This document shows positions 1-8,610 of a stretch of 64,000 nucleotides of DNA, piece by piece. Below the pieces are notes generated by a model. That model was given only the letters and a program-made list of their open reading frames with translations. It was not told the DNA's origin and searched no databases. A program made the translations under genes and the position numbers. Source of the stretch: Aquisalinus flavus (GTDB taxonomy: Bacteria; Pseudomonadota; Alphaproteobacteria; Caulobacterales; Parvularculaceae). How positions within the stretch are numbered: position 1 is the stretch's first letter; each line of letters starts with the position of its first letter. The stretch covers positions 706,409-770,408 of the forward strand of contig NZ_CP042288.1 of NCBI RefSeq assembly GCF_022559625.1, read 5' to 3'.

Positions 1-1
1 C

Positions 2-1825
2 ACCTATCGCCGCACGGTCATCGCCAGCCATCCCGACCAGGTGATCGAGATCGTGCTGAGCGTCGACGGCCAGCCCTTCGACCTTGACATCGCCTTCAGC
101 GATGACACGGCGAGCGTCACCGGCAGCCGGCTGATGCTGCGCGGGCAGAACCGGGCCGAGGCCGGGGTGCCGGCGGGGCTGTCCTTTGCTGCTGGCGTCG
201 ACGCCACCACCGATGGCGAGATCGGCCGGGGCGAGGGCGGCCTGCGCATCACCGGGGCGCGGCAGGTCCGCCTGCTGCTGGCAGCGCATACGGACTATAA
301 GTCCTGGCGCGAGGTCGGAGGCGATCCGGCCCGGCTGGTCGCCGCGACGCTGGACAGGGCGGGCCGCCACGATGCTGCGCGTTTCCGCGCCCGTCATGCC
401 GAAGATTACAGCGCCCTGTTCGAGACCTTCGACATCGACCTCGGCGAGGACCGCTTCCCCGACCTGCCGACGGATCGGCGCATCCGGTTCAGTCACGATA
501 CGGACGGCCATGACACCTTCCTGCCCGCGCTCTATCTGCAATATGGCCGCTATCTCCTCATCTCCTCATCGCGGCCCGGCAGCCAGCCGGCCAATCTGCA
601 GGGTATCTGGAATGCGTCGAACACGCCGCCCTGGGGCTCGAAATACACGATCAACATCAATACCGAGATGAATTACTGGCCGGCCGAGCCGATGGGGCTG
701 GCGCAATGCGCCGAGCCGCTCATCGCCATGGTCGAGGATCTTGCCGTCTCCGGCCGCCGAACGGCGAAGACGCAATATGACGCGCGCGGATGGGTCGTCC
801 ACCACAATACCGATCTTTGGCGCGCGACCGCGCCGATCGACGGGGCGCAATGGGGCATGTGGCCCATGGGCGGCGCGTGGCTGTGCCAGCATCTGTGGAT
901 GCGCTGGGACTGGTCGCGCGACCGGGCGGTGTTGCAGCGCATCTATCCGCTGCTGCGCGATGCCGGTATCTTCTTCCTCGACACGCTGACAGAGGCGCCG
1001 GACGGCTCCGGCCTCGTCACCAGCCCGTCGATTTCGCCGGAGAACACCCACCGGCCCGGCATCGCCATCTGTGCCGGCCCGGCCATGGACCGCCAGATCC
1101 TGCGCGAGCTGTTCGCCAATATCATCGAGGCTTCGCGGCTGCTCGGGCGCGACGAAGCCCTGCGCGAGGACTTCGCCGCCACGCTCGCCCGCATTCCCGG
1201 CGACCGCATCGGCGAGCTCGGCCAGCTGCAGGAATGGCTCGAGGACTGGGACATGCATGTGCCGGAAATCCAGCACCGCCACGTCTCCCACCTCTATGCC
1301 GTTCATCCGGGTACGGAAATTGGACCCGAGACGCCCGAGTTGTACGAGGCGGCGCGGCGCTCGCTCTCGATCCGCGGCGATGATGCGACCGGCTGGGGCA
1401 TTGGCTGGCGCATCAATCTGTGGGCCCGGCTCGGCAATGGCGAGCGCGCCTATGCCGTGCTGCGCAAGCTGTTCGGGCCCGACCGCACCTATCCCAACAT
1501 GTTCGATGCCCACCCGCCCTTCCAGATCGACGGCAATTTCGGCGGCGCGGCCGGCATCCTCGAAATGCTGATCCGCGACCGGCCGCAGATGATCGAACTC
1601 CTGCCCGCCATGCCGTCTGACTGGACCGGCCCGATCTGGACCAGGGGCCGCGTTTCCGGCGTCAGGCTGCGCGGGGATATCAACGCAGATTTCGAATGGG
1701 CCGATGGCGCGATCACCAGCGCCTCTTTCGTCAGTGGCCAGACGATCACGAGGCCGATCACTTTCAACGGGCAGGAGCGGGAATTGTCGCTGACCCCCGG
1801 CAGGAAAGTGACGCTGACCGGGTAG
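2..1825 (+). CDS. GH95 family alpha-L-fucosidase, 5' end outside the window
   Basis: The reading frame is open from the first bases of the window, so the N-terminus is missing; about 607 residues are visible, against roughly 750-800 in complete members. GH95 enzymes hydrolyse terminal alpha-1,2-linked L-fucose (a few act on L-galactose) by inversion. Visible family hallmarks are NLQGIWN, the stretch INTEMNYWPAEPMGLAQ in the (alpha/alpha)6 barrel, HHNTDLWR, SPSISPEN, and near the C-terminus FQIDGNFGGAAGI followed by LLPAMP. The residues before the first internal Met (TYRRTVIASHPDQV) also match the family, so the ATG at 41 is not the real start. With the GH29 gene at 12267 it suggests fucose-containing glycans as substrates. 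The family call is firm; the exact linkage is not known. Confidence 0.93.
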   Translation, partial: TYRRTVIASHPDQVIEIVLSVDGQPFDLDIAFSDDTASVTGSRLMLRGQNRAEAGVPAGLSFAAGVDATTDGEIGRGEGGLRITGARQVRLLLAAHTDYKSWREVGGDPARLVAATLDRAGRHDAARFRARHAEDYSALFETFDIDLGEDRFPDLPTDRRIRFSHDTDGHDTFLPALYLQYGRYLLISSSRPGSQPANLQGIWNASNTPPWGSKYTININTEMNYWPAEPMGLAQCAEPLIAMVEDLAVSGRRTAKTQYDARGWVVHHNTDLWRATAPIDGAQWGMWPMGGAWLCQHLWMRWDWSRDRAVLQRIYPLLRDAGIFFLDTLTEAPDGSGLVTSPSISPENTHRPGIAICAGPAMDRQILRELFANIIEASRLLGRDEALREDFAATLARIPGDRIGELGQLQEWLEDWDMHVPEIQHRHVSHLYAVHPGTEIGPETPELYEAARRSLSIRGDDATGWGIGWRINLWARLGNGERAYAVLRKLFGPDRTYPNMFDAHPPFQIDGNFGGAAGILEMLIRDRPQMIELLPAMPSDWTGPIWTRGRVSGVRLRGDINADFEWADGAITSASFVSGQTITRPITFNGQERELSLTPGRKVTLTG

Positions 1826-2473
1826 GAGCATACGCCGAAAACGCCGCCACTCAGAGAGTGCGAGCGTATGAAAGAAACGAGGGGGTCCGTGTGCAGCGGC
1901 CATTGCCTCATTTTTAAATAATAGTGACTGGCATAGCTCTCGCTACACACGGCGGCGATCGATGCGGGGCCAAAGTGCATAGCTCTCCCGCCCGGGGGCT
2001 ACCCCGGGTCGCCGTTCGAAAGGACGATGCAAAGCTGTGCACACCCTCACCAGTCCCGCGAACGGGACCTCGGCCTTCCGAAACCTGTTGGGACGGGCCG
2101 CTGGCAGGTCACCGGCGGGAGCCATCCCCTCGGCGCCGGTCCTCACCGGCGCGTGGAAGGGAGTATGGGGGCAGGCGAGGGCGCGGGGATAAGATTCTTG
2201 CGGGGGGTTTTCAAAGTTTACAGTTTTCAGCAGTCCGTCATCCCGGCCAAGCGCAGCGCGCGCCGGGACCCAGCTCGGGCGCGCTGGCCTTGGTGAAGGA
2301 TTTGCTTTTCCGACGGAGGCAGAACAACGTCCCGGGAGGAATCACTGCGTCAGAGATGGGCCCCGGGTTCCTTCTGCGAAGGCCCCGGGGTGACAGGTTG
2401 AGATATTGGGTGCTGTTTCACCGGCGGCGATCCGTCAGGCTCCACCCGCCCTGTGGAGAGGCGTCATGGCTGC

Positions 2474-2578
2474 CATCCTTCGTGGCTGCTGCGCAGCACC
2501 TCAGGATGAGGATCGCGAGAGACAACAACCATCGAAGCCTCATCCTGAGGTGGGCCGAAGGCCCCACGAAGGACGAGG
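2474..2578. repeat. Inverted pair of a dispersed repeat (ATCCTTCG / TCAGGATGAGG arms)
   Basis: The arm at 2474-2511 begins CATCCTTCGTGG and ends TCAGGATGAGG. The arm at 2538-2578 reads CCTCATCCTGAGG and ends CCACGAAGGACGAGG, its approximate reverse complement. Each arm also contains its own short palindrome. About 25 bp separate them. It looks like two facing copies of a non-autonomous palindromic element. Confidence 0.65.
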
Positions 2579-2638
2579 CGGGCTTGGGGAAGTATCTGTG
2601 TTTTCTTTCCCGGCGCGGACTATGAGTTATCTTGTCAG

Positions 2639-2676
2639 CCAAGGCCTTTATGGCGGAATCCGCCATAAAGGCTTGG
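2639..2676. repeat. 38-bp near-perfect palindrome
   Basis: The left arm CCAAGGCCTTTATGGCGG (2639-2656) is mirrored by CCGCCATAAAGGCTTGG (2660-2676), with one unpaired base in the stem and a 3-nt centre. There is no T-run, so it is not a typical terminator. It sits next to the stem-loop at 2686-2769. Confidence 0.65.
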
Positions 2677-2685
2677 TGAGCCATT

Positions 2686-2769
2686 GTTTTACAGCGATGA
2701 TTTAGTCAAGGATGTAACCGCTTCGCGGCGCAGCGTAGCTGCGTCCTTGACAAAGTCATCGCTGTGAAA
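2686..2769. repeat. 84-bp stem-loop related to a second copy near 8150
   Basis: The left arm (2686-2712, containing ACAGCGATGA and TCAAGGA) pairs with the right arm (2743-2769, TCCTTGAC and TCATCGCTGT). The loop contains AACCGCTTCGCGGCGC. The same core, TCAAGG, a short gap, then AACCGCTTCGCGGCGC, recurs at about 8154-8181, so this is a dispersed element. It could also help terminate one of the two convergent flanking genes. Confidence 0.6.
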
Positions 2770-2784
2770 CAGCACGATTCCTGA

Positions 2785-4545
2785 TCAATCCCCCATCCCG
2801 CGATAGAGCGCGGTCTGTTTCAGGTCCATGCCGCTGCCCTTGCCGAATTCCACCGTGTTGCCTGATTTCTGCAGGTCGAAGCCGGCGGTGATGATGGCTT
2901 CATAGTCCGGCTCGGTGACCGTCGAGACGCTGACGAAATCGGCGTGGCCGCCGGCCGGGGTCAGGGCGAGGTCGATATAGCCGCGGGTCTGGCTGGAGTG
3001 ATAGCGGATCGACGGGTTGTGCCGGGTCAGCAGCAGGGACAAATCCTCGGCCATGTCGCCGAGATAGACCGACCCGCCGGGGGAGGTGACGGCGGAGGTG
3101 CCGAGCTCCACGCCCATCCTGGTGCCATCTTCCGCATAAAGATCGTTGGCCCACCATTCATGGGTGTCGCCGGTCAGCACGATCAGGTCGGAGACGTCCT
3201 GCGCGCGCAGCCGGTCATACAGGCGCGTGCGCGCGGCGGGATAGCCGTCCCAGGCATCGAAATTCTGCGGCAGCTCGAATTTCGACAGCTCGATGAAGGG
3301 GCGGATGCCGGCCCATTGCTGCTCGAACTCGGCGATGAACTCTTCCGACGCATAGGGGCTGAGATCGGCATTGCGCACCTCGGCCATGATGACCTGGTTG
3401 GCGACCAGCCGCCAGGGCTGGCCCTTGGCCCTGGACTGGCCCATGGCGGCGGTGACGAAGGCCAGCTGGTCCTCGCCCATCAGATAGCGGCTCTGGTCCT
3501 GTTTCAGCTCGTCATACCAGGCCTGGGCCTCTTCCTTCGTGCTGAATTTCCCGGCGATCTCGGCCAGGGAGATTTCCTCGACCCGCGCGGTCAGGCGCGT
3601 CTCGATCGCGGTCAGGGTGAGCAAATCGCCCCATTCGAAGGCGCGATAGAGCTGGTGCAGGGGGCGGCCTTCGGGCTCGCGCACGGGCATGTATTCGTAA
3701 TAGGCCTGCATCGCGGCGCGGCGGCGCGGCTCCCAGTCGCCTTCGGTCTCGGGCTGGTGGTTCTGGGCGCCGTTCTCCCAGGAATTGTTCGCCGTCTCGT
3801 GGTCGTCCCACACCGCGATCAGCGGGTGGGCGGCATGCATCGCCTGGCTTGCCATATCCGACTTGTACTGACGATGGCGCACCCGGTAATCCTGCAGCGA
3901 GACGATTTCGCGCGCCGGCTGGTGCTGGCGGCCAAGGGCGGCGCCGACTTCGGCGCCATAGCCGTCGGGGCCATATTCATAGATATAGTCGCCGAGATGG
4001 ATCACCGCGTCGATCTCGTCGCGCCGGGCGATATGGTCATAGGCGTTGAAATAGCCGAACGGATAGTTCGAGCACGACACAATGGCAAAGCGCGCCGCCT
4101 CGACCGCGCCGCGGGGCAGGGTCTTCGTGCGTCCGACGGGGGAGGTGCCATTGCCGGTGGCGAAGCGATAAAAATAGGTCGCGCCGGGCGTGAGCCCCGC
4201 CACGTCGACCTTGACCGTCCAGTCGCGCGCCGGGCCGGTGGTGACACTGCCGCTCTGGACGACCTGAGTGAAGTCCCGGTCCGTCGCGACCTGCCACTCG
4301 ACCGGCACCATCGGTGTTGCCTCCGGCCCGACCGGCGCGGCGCGGGTCCAGAGGATCACCTGTGTCGCCATCGGATCGCCGGACGCGACCCCTTGGGCGA
4401 ATTGCGCATCGGCGACACCCCGGGCAGAGGAGAACGCGCCCATTTTCGGCTGGCTGGCGCAGCCGGCGGCGCCTACTGCGAGCGAGCCGGCGAGCGTGCC
4501 CAGCAGGGCTTGCCTTCTTGAAATCGGGTTGGAAATATCGGTCAT
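2785..4545 (-). CDS. PhoD-like alkaline phosphatase/phosphodiesterase, Tat-exported
   Basis: This is a secreted metallophosphoesterase of the PhoD superfamily, expected to cleave phosphate esters outside the cytoplasm. The N-terminus has a Tat signal (SRRQALLG) followed by a hydrophobic stretch ending in AVGAAGC, so it may be a lipoprotein. The N-terminal PhoD beta-domain starts at FAQGVASGDP and ILWTRA. Metal-binding motifs are visible: VSCSNYPFGYFNAY, HLGDYIYEYG, VWDDHE and LTGDTHEWW. Length (586 aa) is normal. The start at 4545 is preferred because GAGGAG lies just upstream; the frame stays open to an ATG at 4566. It stands alone, convergent with the upstream fucosidase. Substrate is unknown, and no Pho box was identified. 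Confidence 0.92.
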   Translation of the reverse strand: MTDISNPISRRQALLGTLAGSLAVGAAGCASQPKMGAFSSARGVADAQFAQGVASGDPMATQVILWTRAAPVGPEATPMVPVEWQVATDRDFTQVVQSGSVTTGPARDWTVKVDVAGLTPGATYFYRFATGNGTSPVGRTKTLPRGAVEAARFAIVSCSNYPFGYFNAYDHIARRDEIDAVIHLGDYIYEYGPDGYGAEVGAALGRQHQPAREIVSLQDYRVRHRQYKSDMASQAMHAAHPLIAVWDDHETANNSWENGAQNHQPETEGDWEPRRRAAMQAYYEYMPVREPEGRPLHQLYRAFEWGDLLTLTAIETRLTARVEEISLAEIAGKFSTKEEAQAWYDELKQDQSRYLMGEDQLAFVTAAMGQSRAKGQPWRLVANQVIMAEVRNADLSPYASEEFIAEFEQQWAGIRPFIELSKFELPQNFDAWDGYPAARTRLYDRLRAQDVSDLIVLTGDTHEWWANDLYAEDGTRMGVELGTSAVTSPGGSVYLGDMAEDLSLLLTRHNPSIRYHSSQTRGYIDLALTPAGGHADFVSVSTVTEPDYEAIITAGFDLQKSGNTVEFGKGSGMDLKQTALYRGMGD

Positions 4546-4842
4546 GGCGGGCAACTCCTCGAACACCTCGTTTGCGCTCTTATAGACCGCTCTTGTTGGC
4601 AGTTTTATGAAAAGCTGCAGTTTGCCGGGTGAAAGGGTCCCGGGCCGGTCGCGAATAAATTTTTGGGTCCCGGGCGCTCAACCCCCTTTACAGCCGCCTC
4701 GACAGGCTTTATCTCCCGATCCTCGCCAAGTCCGGGTATATCTCTCGTGGGGCTGGCGTCTTTGTGCTTTGATAGTCAGCGCCGGCAAACCCGAGGGAGG
4801 GGGCGACGGAATTAGCTATCGTCGTCAAGGAGGTCCCATGAG

Positions 4843-6033
4843 GTGGATAAATACAGTACTGCCGTCGACTTAGCTCGGGATATCACCCCGTCTTCACCCG
4901 TCTTTTGTCTTCGCCCCCATGCTGCCACCGCCGCCGCGCGCTGGTTCGTTGAGCATTTTCCGGGCAAGTCGTTCTACGCCGTCAAGGCGAACCCGTCGCC
5001 ATGGCTGATCGAGGCCCTGGTCGAAGGCGGCATCCGTCATTTCGACGTGGCCTCCATCGCCGAGGTGCGCCTGATCCGCGATGTCTTCCCGGACGGCACG
5101 CTCGCCTTCATGCACCCGGTCAAAGCCCCCGAGGCGATCACCGAGGCGTATTTCGAGCATGGCGTGCGCATCTTCTCGCTCGACTCAGAGCGCGAGCTGG
5201 AAAAGATCATGAAATCAACGGGCTATGCCGGCGACCTGACCCTGTGCGTCAGGATGGCCGTGTCCTCCGCCCTGTCGAAGATCTCGCTGGCGTCGAAATT
5301 CGGCGTCAATGAGGAGGTCGATGGCGAGCTTCTCCAGAAGACCCGCCAGGTCGCCGAACGCCTCGGCGTCTGCTTCCATGTCGGCTCGCAGTCGATGTCG
5401 CCGACCGCCTATGCCGCCGCGATGCAGCGCACCCAGCGCGCCATCGTCAAGGCCGGCGTCGTCGTCGACGTGCTCGATGTCGGCGGCGGCTTCCCGTCCG
5501 CCTATCCGGGCATGGAAGCGCCGGCGCTGCAGACCTATGTCAACGAGATCGCGACCCGCTTCGAGCAATATCTCGTCGCGGAGAACTGCGAATTGTGGTG
5601 CGAGCCGGGCCGGGCGCTGTCCGCCGAGAGCGCCTCGCTGATCGTGCGGGTGGAAAGCCGCAAGGACGGCGTGCTCTATATCAATGACGGCACTTACGGT
5701 GCCCTGTTCGATGCCGGCACGCTGAACTGGACCTATCCGATGGAGTGCCTCACCGATGGCCGCTCTGCCAAGCTCGCCGCGTTCGAGTTCTATGGCCCGA
5801 CCTGCGATGACCACGACCATATGAAGGGCCCGTATTACCTGCCCGAGGATATCGAGGAAGGCGATCATATCGAGATCGGCATGCTCGGCGCCTATGGCTC
5901 TGCCATGCGCACCGGCTTCAACGGGTTCGGCGCCTATCAGGAGATCGAGGTCGCCGACGCGCCAATGCTGACTATGTATGGGGCAGAGCTGCCACATGCC
6001 GCCAATGACATGACGGGAGAAATGACCCAATGA
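4843..6033 (+). CDS. Fold-type III PLP decarboxylase, ornithine/lysine type
   Basis: It probably decarboxylates L-ornithine to putrescine (lysine or another diamino acid is possible). The protein has the alanine-racemase-like barrel of eukaryotic-type ornithine decarboxylases. The PLP lysine is Lys48 in YAVKAN; the glycine loop is DVGGGFPSAYPG, the phosphate-binding stretch CEPGRAL, and the catalytic loop cysteine Cys321 in GPTCDDHDHM. Length (396 aa) is typical. The start is a GTG at 4843, 9 nt after a strong AAGGAGG (4827-4833); an out-of-frame ATG at 4838 lies between. The last bases overlap the start of the next gene by 4 nt (ATGA), so the two are translationally coupled and probably act in one polyamine pathway. 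Confidence 0.93.
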   Translation: MDKYSTAVDLARDITPSSPVFCLRPHAATAAARWFVEHFPGKSFYAVKANPSPWLIEALVEGGIRHFDVASIAEVRLIRDVFPDGTLAFMHPVKAPEAITEAYFEHGVRIFSLDSERELEKIMKSTGYAGDLTLCVRMAVSSALSKISLASKFGVNEEVDGELLQKTRQVAERLGVCFHVGSQSMSPTAYAAAMQRTQRAIVKAGVVVDVLDVGGGFPSAYPGMEAPALQTYVNEIATRFEQYLVAENCELWCEPGRALSAESASLIVRVESRKDGVLYINDGTYGALFDAGTLNWTYPMECLTDGRSAKLAAFEFYGPTCDDHDHMKGPYYLPEDIEEGDHIEIGMLGAYGSAMRTGFNGFGAYQEIEVADAPMLTMYGAELPHAANDMTGEMTQ

Positions 6034-7097
6034 CCGACCATTCACCGGAACGCTCCAACCGCAAGGCCGAATTGCTCGCCAATGTGGTCGAGCATATCGA
6101 CATGAAGAGCTTCGACGCGAGGCCCATCATCGAGGCGATGGAGAAGATGTCCTTCTCCTCGCGCGATCTCGGCCGCGCCGCGAAGATCTACAACATGATG
6201 CTGGAAGACGAGTGCGCCGTGTTCCTGGTGCTGGCGGGCTCGACCAGCGCCGGCGGCTGCATGGATGTCTATGCCGACATGGTCAAGAACAACATGGTCG
6301 ATGCCGTCGTCGCCACCGGCGCGTCGATCGTCGACATGGACTTCTTCGAAGGGCTAGGCTTCAAGCATTACCAGGCCCCGCTCGACGAAGCAGGCGGCAA
6401 TGGCGACGATAACGAGCTGCGCGATCTGTATATCGACCGCATCTACGACACCTTCATCGACGAGGAAGAGCTGCAGGCCGTCGACCACACGATCTACGAG
6501 ATCGCCGAACAGATCGGCGAGGGCGTCCTGTCGTCGCGCGCCTTCATCAAGGAGATGGGCAAGTACCTCGTCGAGCACGGCAAGAAGGAGCATTCGCTCG
6601 TCCGCATCGCCTACGAGAAAGACGTGCCGATCTTCTGCCCGGCCTTCTCGGATTCCTCTGCCGGTTTCGGCCTCGTCAAGCACCAGGTCGAGCGCATCAA
6701 GGCCGGCAAGGGCTATGTCGCGATTGACAGCGTCGCCGACTTCCGTGAACTGACGATGATCAAGATCGAGGCCGGTGCCTCCGGCCTGCTCATGGTCGGT
6801 GGCGGCGTGCCGAAGAATTTCGTGCAGGACACGGTCGTGTGCGCCGAAATCCTCGGCTATGACGATTGCGAGATGCACAAATATGCGATCCAGATCACCG
6901 TCGCCGACACGCGCGACGGCGCCTGCTCCTCCTCGACGCTGAAGGAAGCATCGAGCTGGGGCAAGGTCTCGACCACCTACGAACAGATGGTCTTCGCCGA
7001 AGCGAGCACAGTGATCCCGCTGCTGGCGAGCGATGCCTGGCACCGGGAGCATTGGAAGGGCCGGAAAGAGCGGCGGTTTGGGAAGATGTTTGATTAG
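6030..7097 (+). CDS. Deoxyhypusine synthase-family protein, possible homospermidine synthase
   Basis: The 355-residue protein belongs to the deoxyhypusine synthase fold. The catalytic-lysine block is clear: KEASSWGKVS with Lys312, the equivalent of human Lys329 in SWGKI, followed by EASTVIPLL. The NAD-binding regions VLAGSTSAGG and VVATGASIVDMDFFEGLG are also present. In archaea and eukaryotes DHS modifies eIF5A, which bacteria lack. Plant homospermidine synthase is a DHS derivative, so an aminobutyl transfer to putrescine is a reasonable inference here because the gene is coupled (4-nt overlap) to a putrescine-producing decarboxylase. Agmatine or another amine could be the acceptor. A terminator follows at 7149. 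Confidence 0.88.
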   Translation: MTDHSPERSNRKAELLANVVEHIDMKSFDARPIIEAMEKMSFSSRDLGRAAKIYNMMLEDECAVFLVLAGSTSAGGCMDVYADMVKNNMVDAVVATGASIVDMDFFEGLGFKHYQAPLDEAGGNGDDNELRDLYIDRIYDTFIDEEELQAVDHTIYEIAEQIGEGVLSSRAFIKEMGKYLVEHGKKEHSLVRIAYEKDVPIFCPAFSDSSAGFGLVKHQVERIKAGKGYVAIDSVADFRELTMIKIEAGASGLLMVGGGVPKNFVQDTVVCAEILGYDDCEMHKYAIQITVADTRDGACSSSTLKEASSWGKVSTTYEQMVFAEASTVIPLLASDAWHREHWKGRKERRFGKMFD

Positions 7098-7148
7098 GGC
7101 TGGGGCGCGGAGTTTTCAGTCTGACGTTTTCAGTTTTTAGGTATCAGC

Positions 7149-7178
7149 AAAAAGCCCCGCTCCGGCGGGGCTTTTTTT
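7149..7178 (+). terminator. Rho-independent terminator of the polyamine pair
   Basis: The stem AGCCCCGC / GCGGGGCT with loop TCCG is preceded by an A-run and followed by seven T's. It lies 50 nt after the DHS-like stop codon. Confidence 0.9.
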
Positions 7179-7220
7179 ATGTGCGTAGGGCGGGTGGAGC
7201 CTCATGGCTGGGTTCGATTT

Positions 7221-7925
7221 CTACTGAGAGTCTCGAATATCGTGAAACACTGCCGCGAGTACTGATGGCAATTCTGCTGTTGAAAAGTCGATCGCCAATA
7301 AAATATCTTCGTTTCGGTCGACAAACCTGACGGACACACTCTCATTCCTGATAAATTCGTTCATGATGGTCGTCGTGTCGTATTCTATACGCCCAGAGAG
7401 GCACCAAGGTATATTCCCTTGTTGCAGGTGTGAACTGCCGTCATCAAAATAAGCTGGTCCCGATCTGGTTCCAGAATCCATAATCAGGTCAGTCTCGGGT
7501 ACGAACGGCGCCTCGACTATTGGACCAGAAATACCCGATACTATCATCCTTACGCCTGAAGTCTGTTCGGAAAGCAACGCAAATACAGTCGCATAATCAT
7601 CTGCAGCGTCACTCACATCAATCGGAAGTAAAACAGATCCGGACATAATCTGGATCGGCATGAACTCTCCATCCACATCTGTTTCTGTATGGATTGCGGG
7701 ACCATTGCCACAGCGACCCACATCGACCAAAGTGGCCGACGATGACGGATCAAGCCGTCCGGATAAACTAATTGAGATTGCGGTGATGCCGGCCCGAGCT
7801 GTGGCGGGATCATATTCCGCCGAAACATTATCAAGTTCGTATTTCTTGAAACTGGATACTTCTTGCGAACAACCAAACAACAACAAAGAAGCTGAGCAGG
7901 TTATTAATACAGACCTTGTAATCAT
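7221..7925 (-). CDS. Hypothetical lipoprotein of low GC content
   Basis: The product is unrecognised. The N-terminus MITRSVLITCSASLLLFGCS is a lipoprotein signal with Cys at the cleavage point, so the mature protein (about 215 aa) is probably membrane-anchored. The rest is rich in Asp, Ser and beta-branched residues, with no repeats or catalytic motif that I recognise. Base composition is near 48% GC by eye, clearly below the neighbours. The frame is open upstream to an ATG at 7976, but the start at 7925 places the signal peptide correctly; no strong ribosome-binding site is visible. Repeats lie immediately upstream. Recent acquisition is likely. Confidence 0.65.
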   Translation of the reverse strand: MITRSVLITCSASLLLFGCSQEVSSFKKYELDNVSAEYDPATARAGITAISISLSGRLDPSSSATLVDVGRCGNGPAIHTETDVDGEFMPIQIMSGSVLLPIDVSDAADDYATVFALLSEQTSGVRMIVSGISGPIVEAPFVPETDLIMDSGTRSGPAYFDDGSSHLQQGNIPWCLSGRIEYDTTTIMNEFIRNESVSVRFVDRNEDILLAIDFSTAELPSVLAAVFHDIRDSQ

Positions 7926-8021
7926 AGTCGAGTGACCACGTGTTTTTACGACCCGTAAGTAGAAAATCAGAAACATAAATGGAAGTCAAGGACTGGTTCA
8001 GCGATCGCGCTATCGCGCGGT

Positions 8022-8113
8022 AGAAGCCGCAGGCGTAATGCACCATTCAGCATTCTTCGCGTGTTGACGACTCACAATGGTGCATTGCGCTTCGCACCGT
8101 GCACCCTGCATTC
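8022..8113. repeat. Palindromic dispersed repeat, GGTGCA family, copy 1
   Basis: It contains GAAGCCGCAGGCGTAATGCA and CCATT on one side and AATGGTGCATTGCGC, then GTGCACCCTGCA on the other. The first part is repeated almost exactly in copy 3. Confidence 0.6.
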
Positions 8114-8317
8114 TCCTTGTAAAGAGCGATGGCTGTTTCACCGGGATCGATCTGTCAAGGCTGCAACCGCTTCGCGGCGCGCCTCGGCTGACAATTTTTT
8201 TTAGCGATGCATCAGCGCGATAGGAAGTCGAGGGTCTTCTAAAACTCTCCTCCCTTGTCTTCCCGGGGACCACGAAGCGGTAGCCCGGGATCCATTTTCC
8301 AGCAATGCCGCTGTCGC

Positions 8318-8404
8318 GGCGTAGGGTGCACCAACCAACGGGCGGTGCGCCGCCACAGGCGGCAAGCCCGGTGGTGCACCGCGCTGCGCTTGGTGCACCC
8401 TACG
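8318..8404. repeat. Palindromic dispersed repeat, GGTGCA family, copy 2
   Basis: It begins GTAGGGTGCACCAACC and ends GCTTGGTGCACCCTAC, which are inverted ends. The centre carries GCGCCGCCACAGGCGGC. Copy 3 starts only some 20 nt later. Confidence 0.65.
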
Positions 8405-8427
8405 CATTTTAGCGGGCGCGATCGCGC

Positions 8428-8520
8428 GTAGGGTGCATGAAGCCGCAGGCGTAATGCACCATTCCGGTCGTGTCACAGGTACCGCGTGGTGCATTTCGCT
8501 GACGCTCCATGCACCCTACA
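8428..8520. repeat. Palindromic dispersed repeat, GGTGCA family, copy 3
   Basis: It begins GTAGGGTGCATGAAGCC and ends GCTCCATGCACCCTAC, which are inverted ends. The internal AGCCGCAGGCGTAATGCACC matches copy 1. Such inverted-end elements behave like MITE/REP-type repeats. Confidence 0.65.
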
Positions 8521-8610
8521 ATCCGCACCCAATCCCCACCCAAACCCACCGCCCTTGCCATCGCCTGGCGGCGCCCATAGGCTCGCGCCACAAACAGGGG
8601 AGAGATATTC

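Larger units (their letters stand above)
1826..2784. other. 959-bp non-coding spacer rich in inverted repeats
   Basis: No convincing gene is seen. The open frames here (for example 1924-2625) have no recognisable domain and run through palindromic repeats. The spacer holds CCCGGG-rich stretches of the kind also seen near 4635, 8260, 9130 and 10265, a facing pair of arms at 2474-2511 and 2538-2578, a near-perfect palindrome at 2639-2676, and a long stem-loop at 2686-2769. It looks like an accumulation site for small dispersed repeats between the fucosidase and the convergent phosphatase. Confidence 0.6.
7977..8610. other. Repeat-filled intergenic region
   Basis: No gene is supported. The sequence contains three palindromic units whose ends read TAGGGTGCA or TGCACCCTA (about 8022-8113, 8318-8404 and 8428-8520), a second copy of the AACCGCTTCGCGGCGC element (about 8150-8185), and a CCCGGGAT segment near 8290. 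Upstream of the NTF2-like gene a GGGGAGAG ribosome-binding site is present at about 8597. Confidence 0.6.

Noticed and set aside
1924-2625. 233-codon open frame between the fucosidase and PhoD genes
   Set aside because: No domain, no ribosome-binding site, and it runs through several palindromic repeats; long frames are common by chance in high-GC DNA.
2468-2769. Possible CRISPR array, because several repeats are close together
   Set aside because: The units are palindromes of different sequence without regular spacing or repeated direct units.
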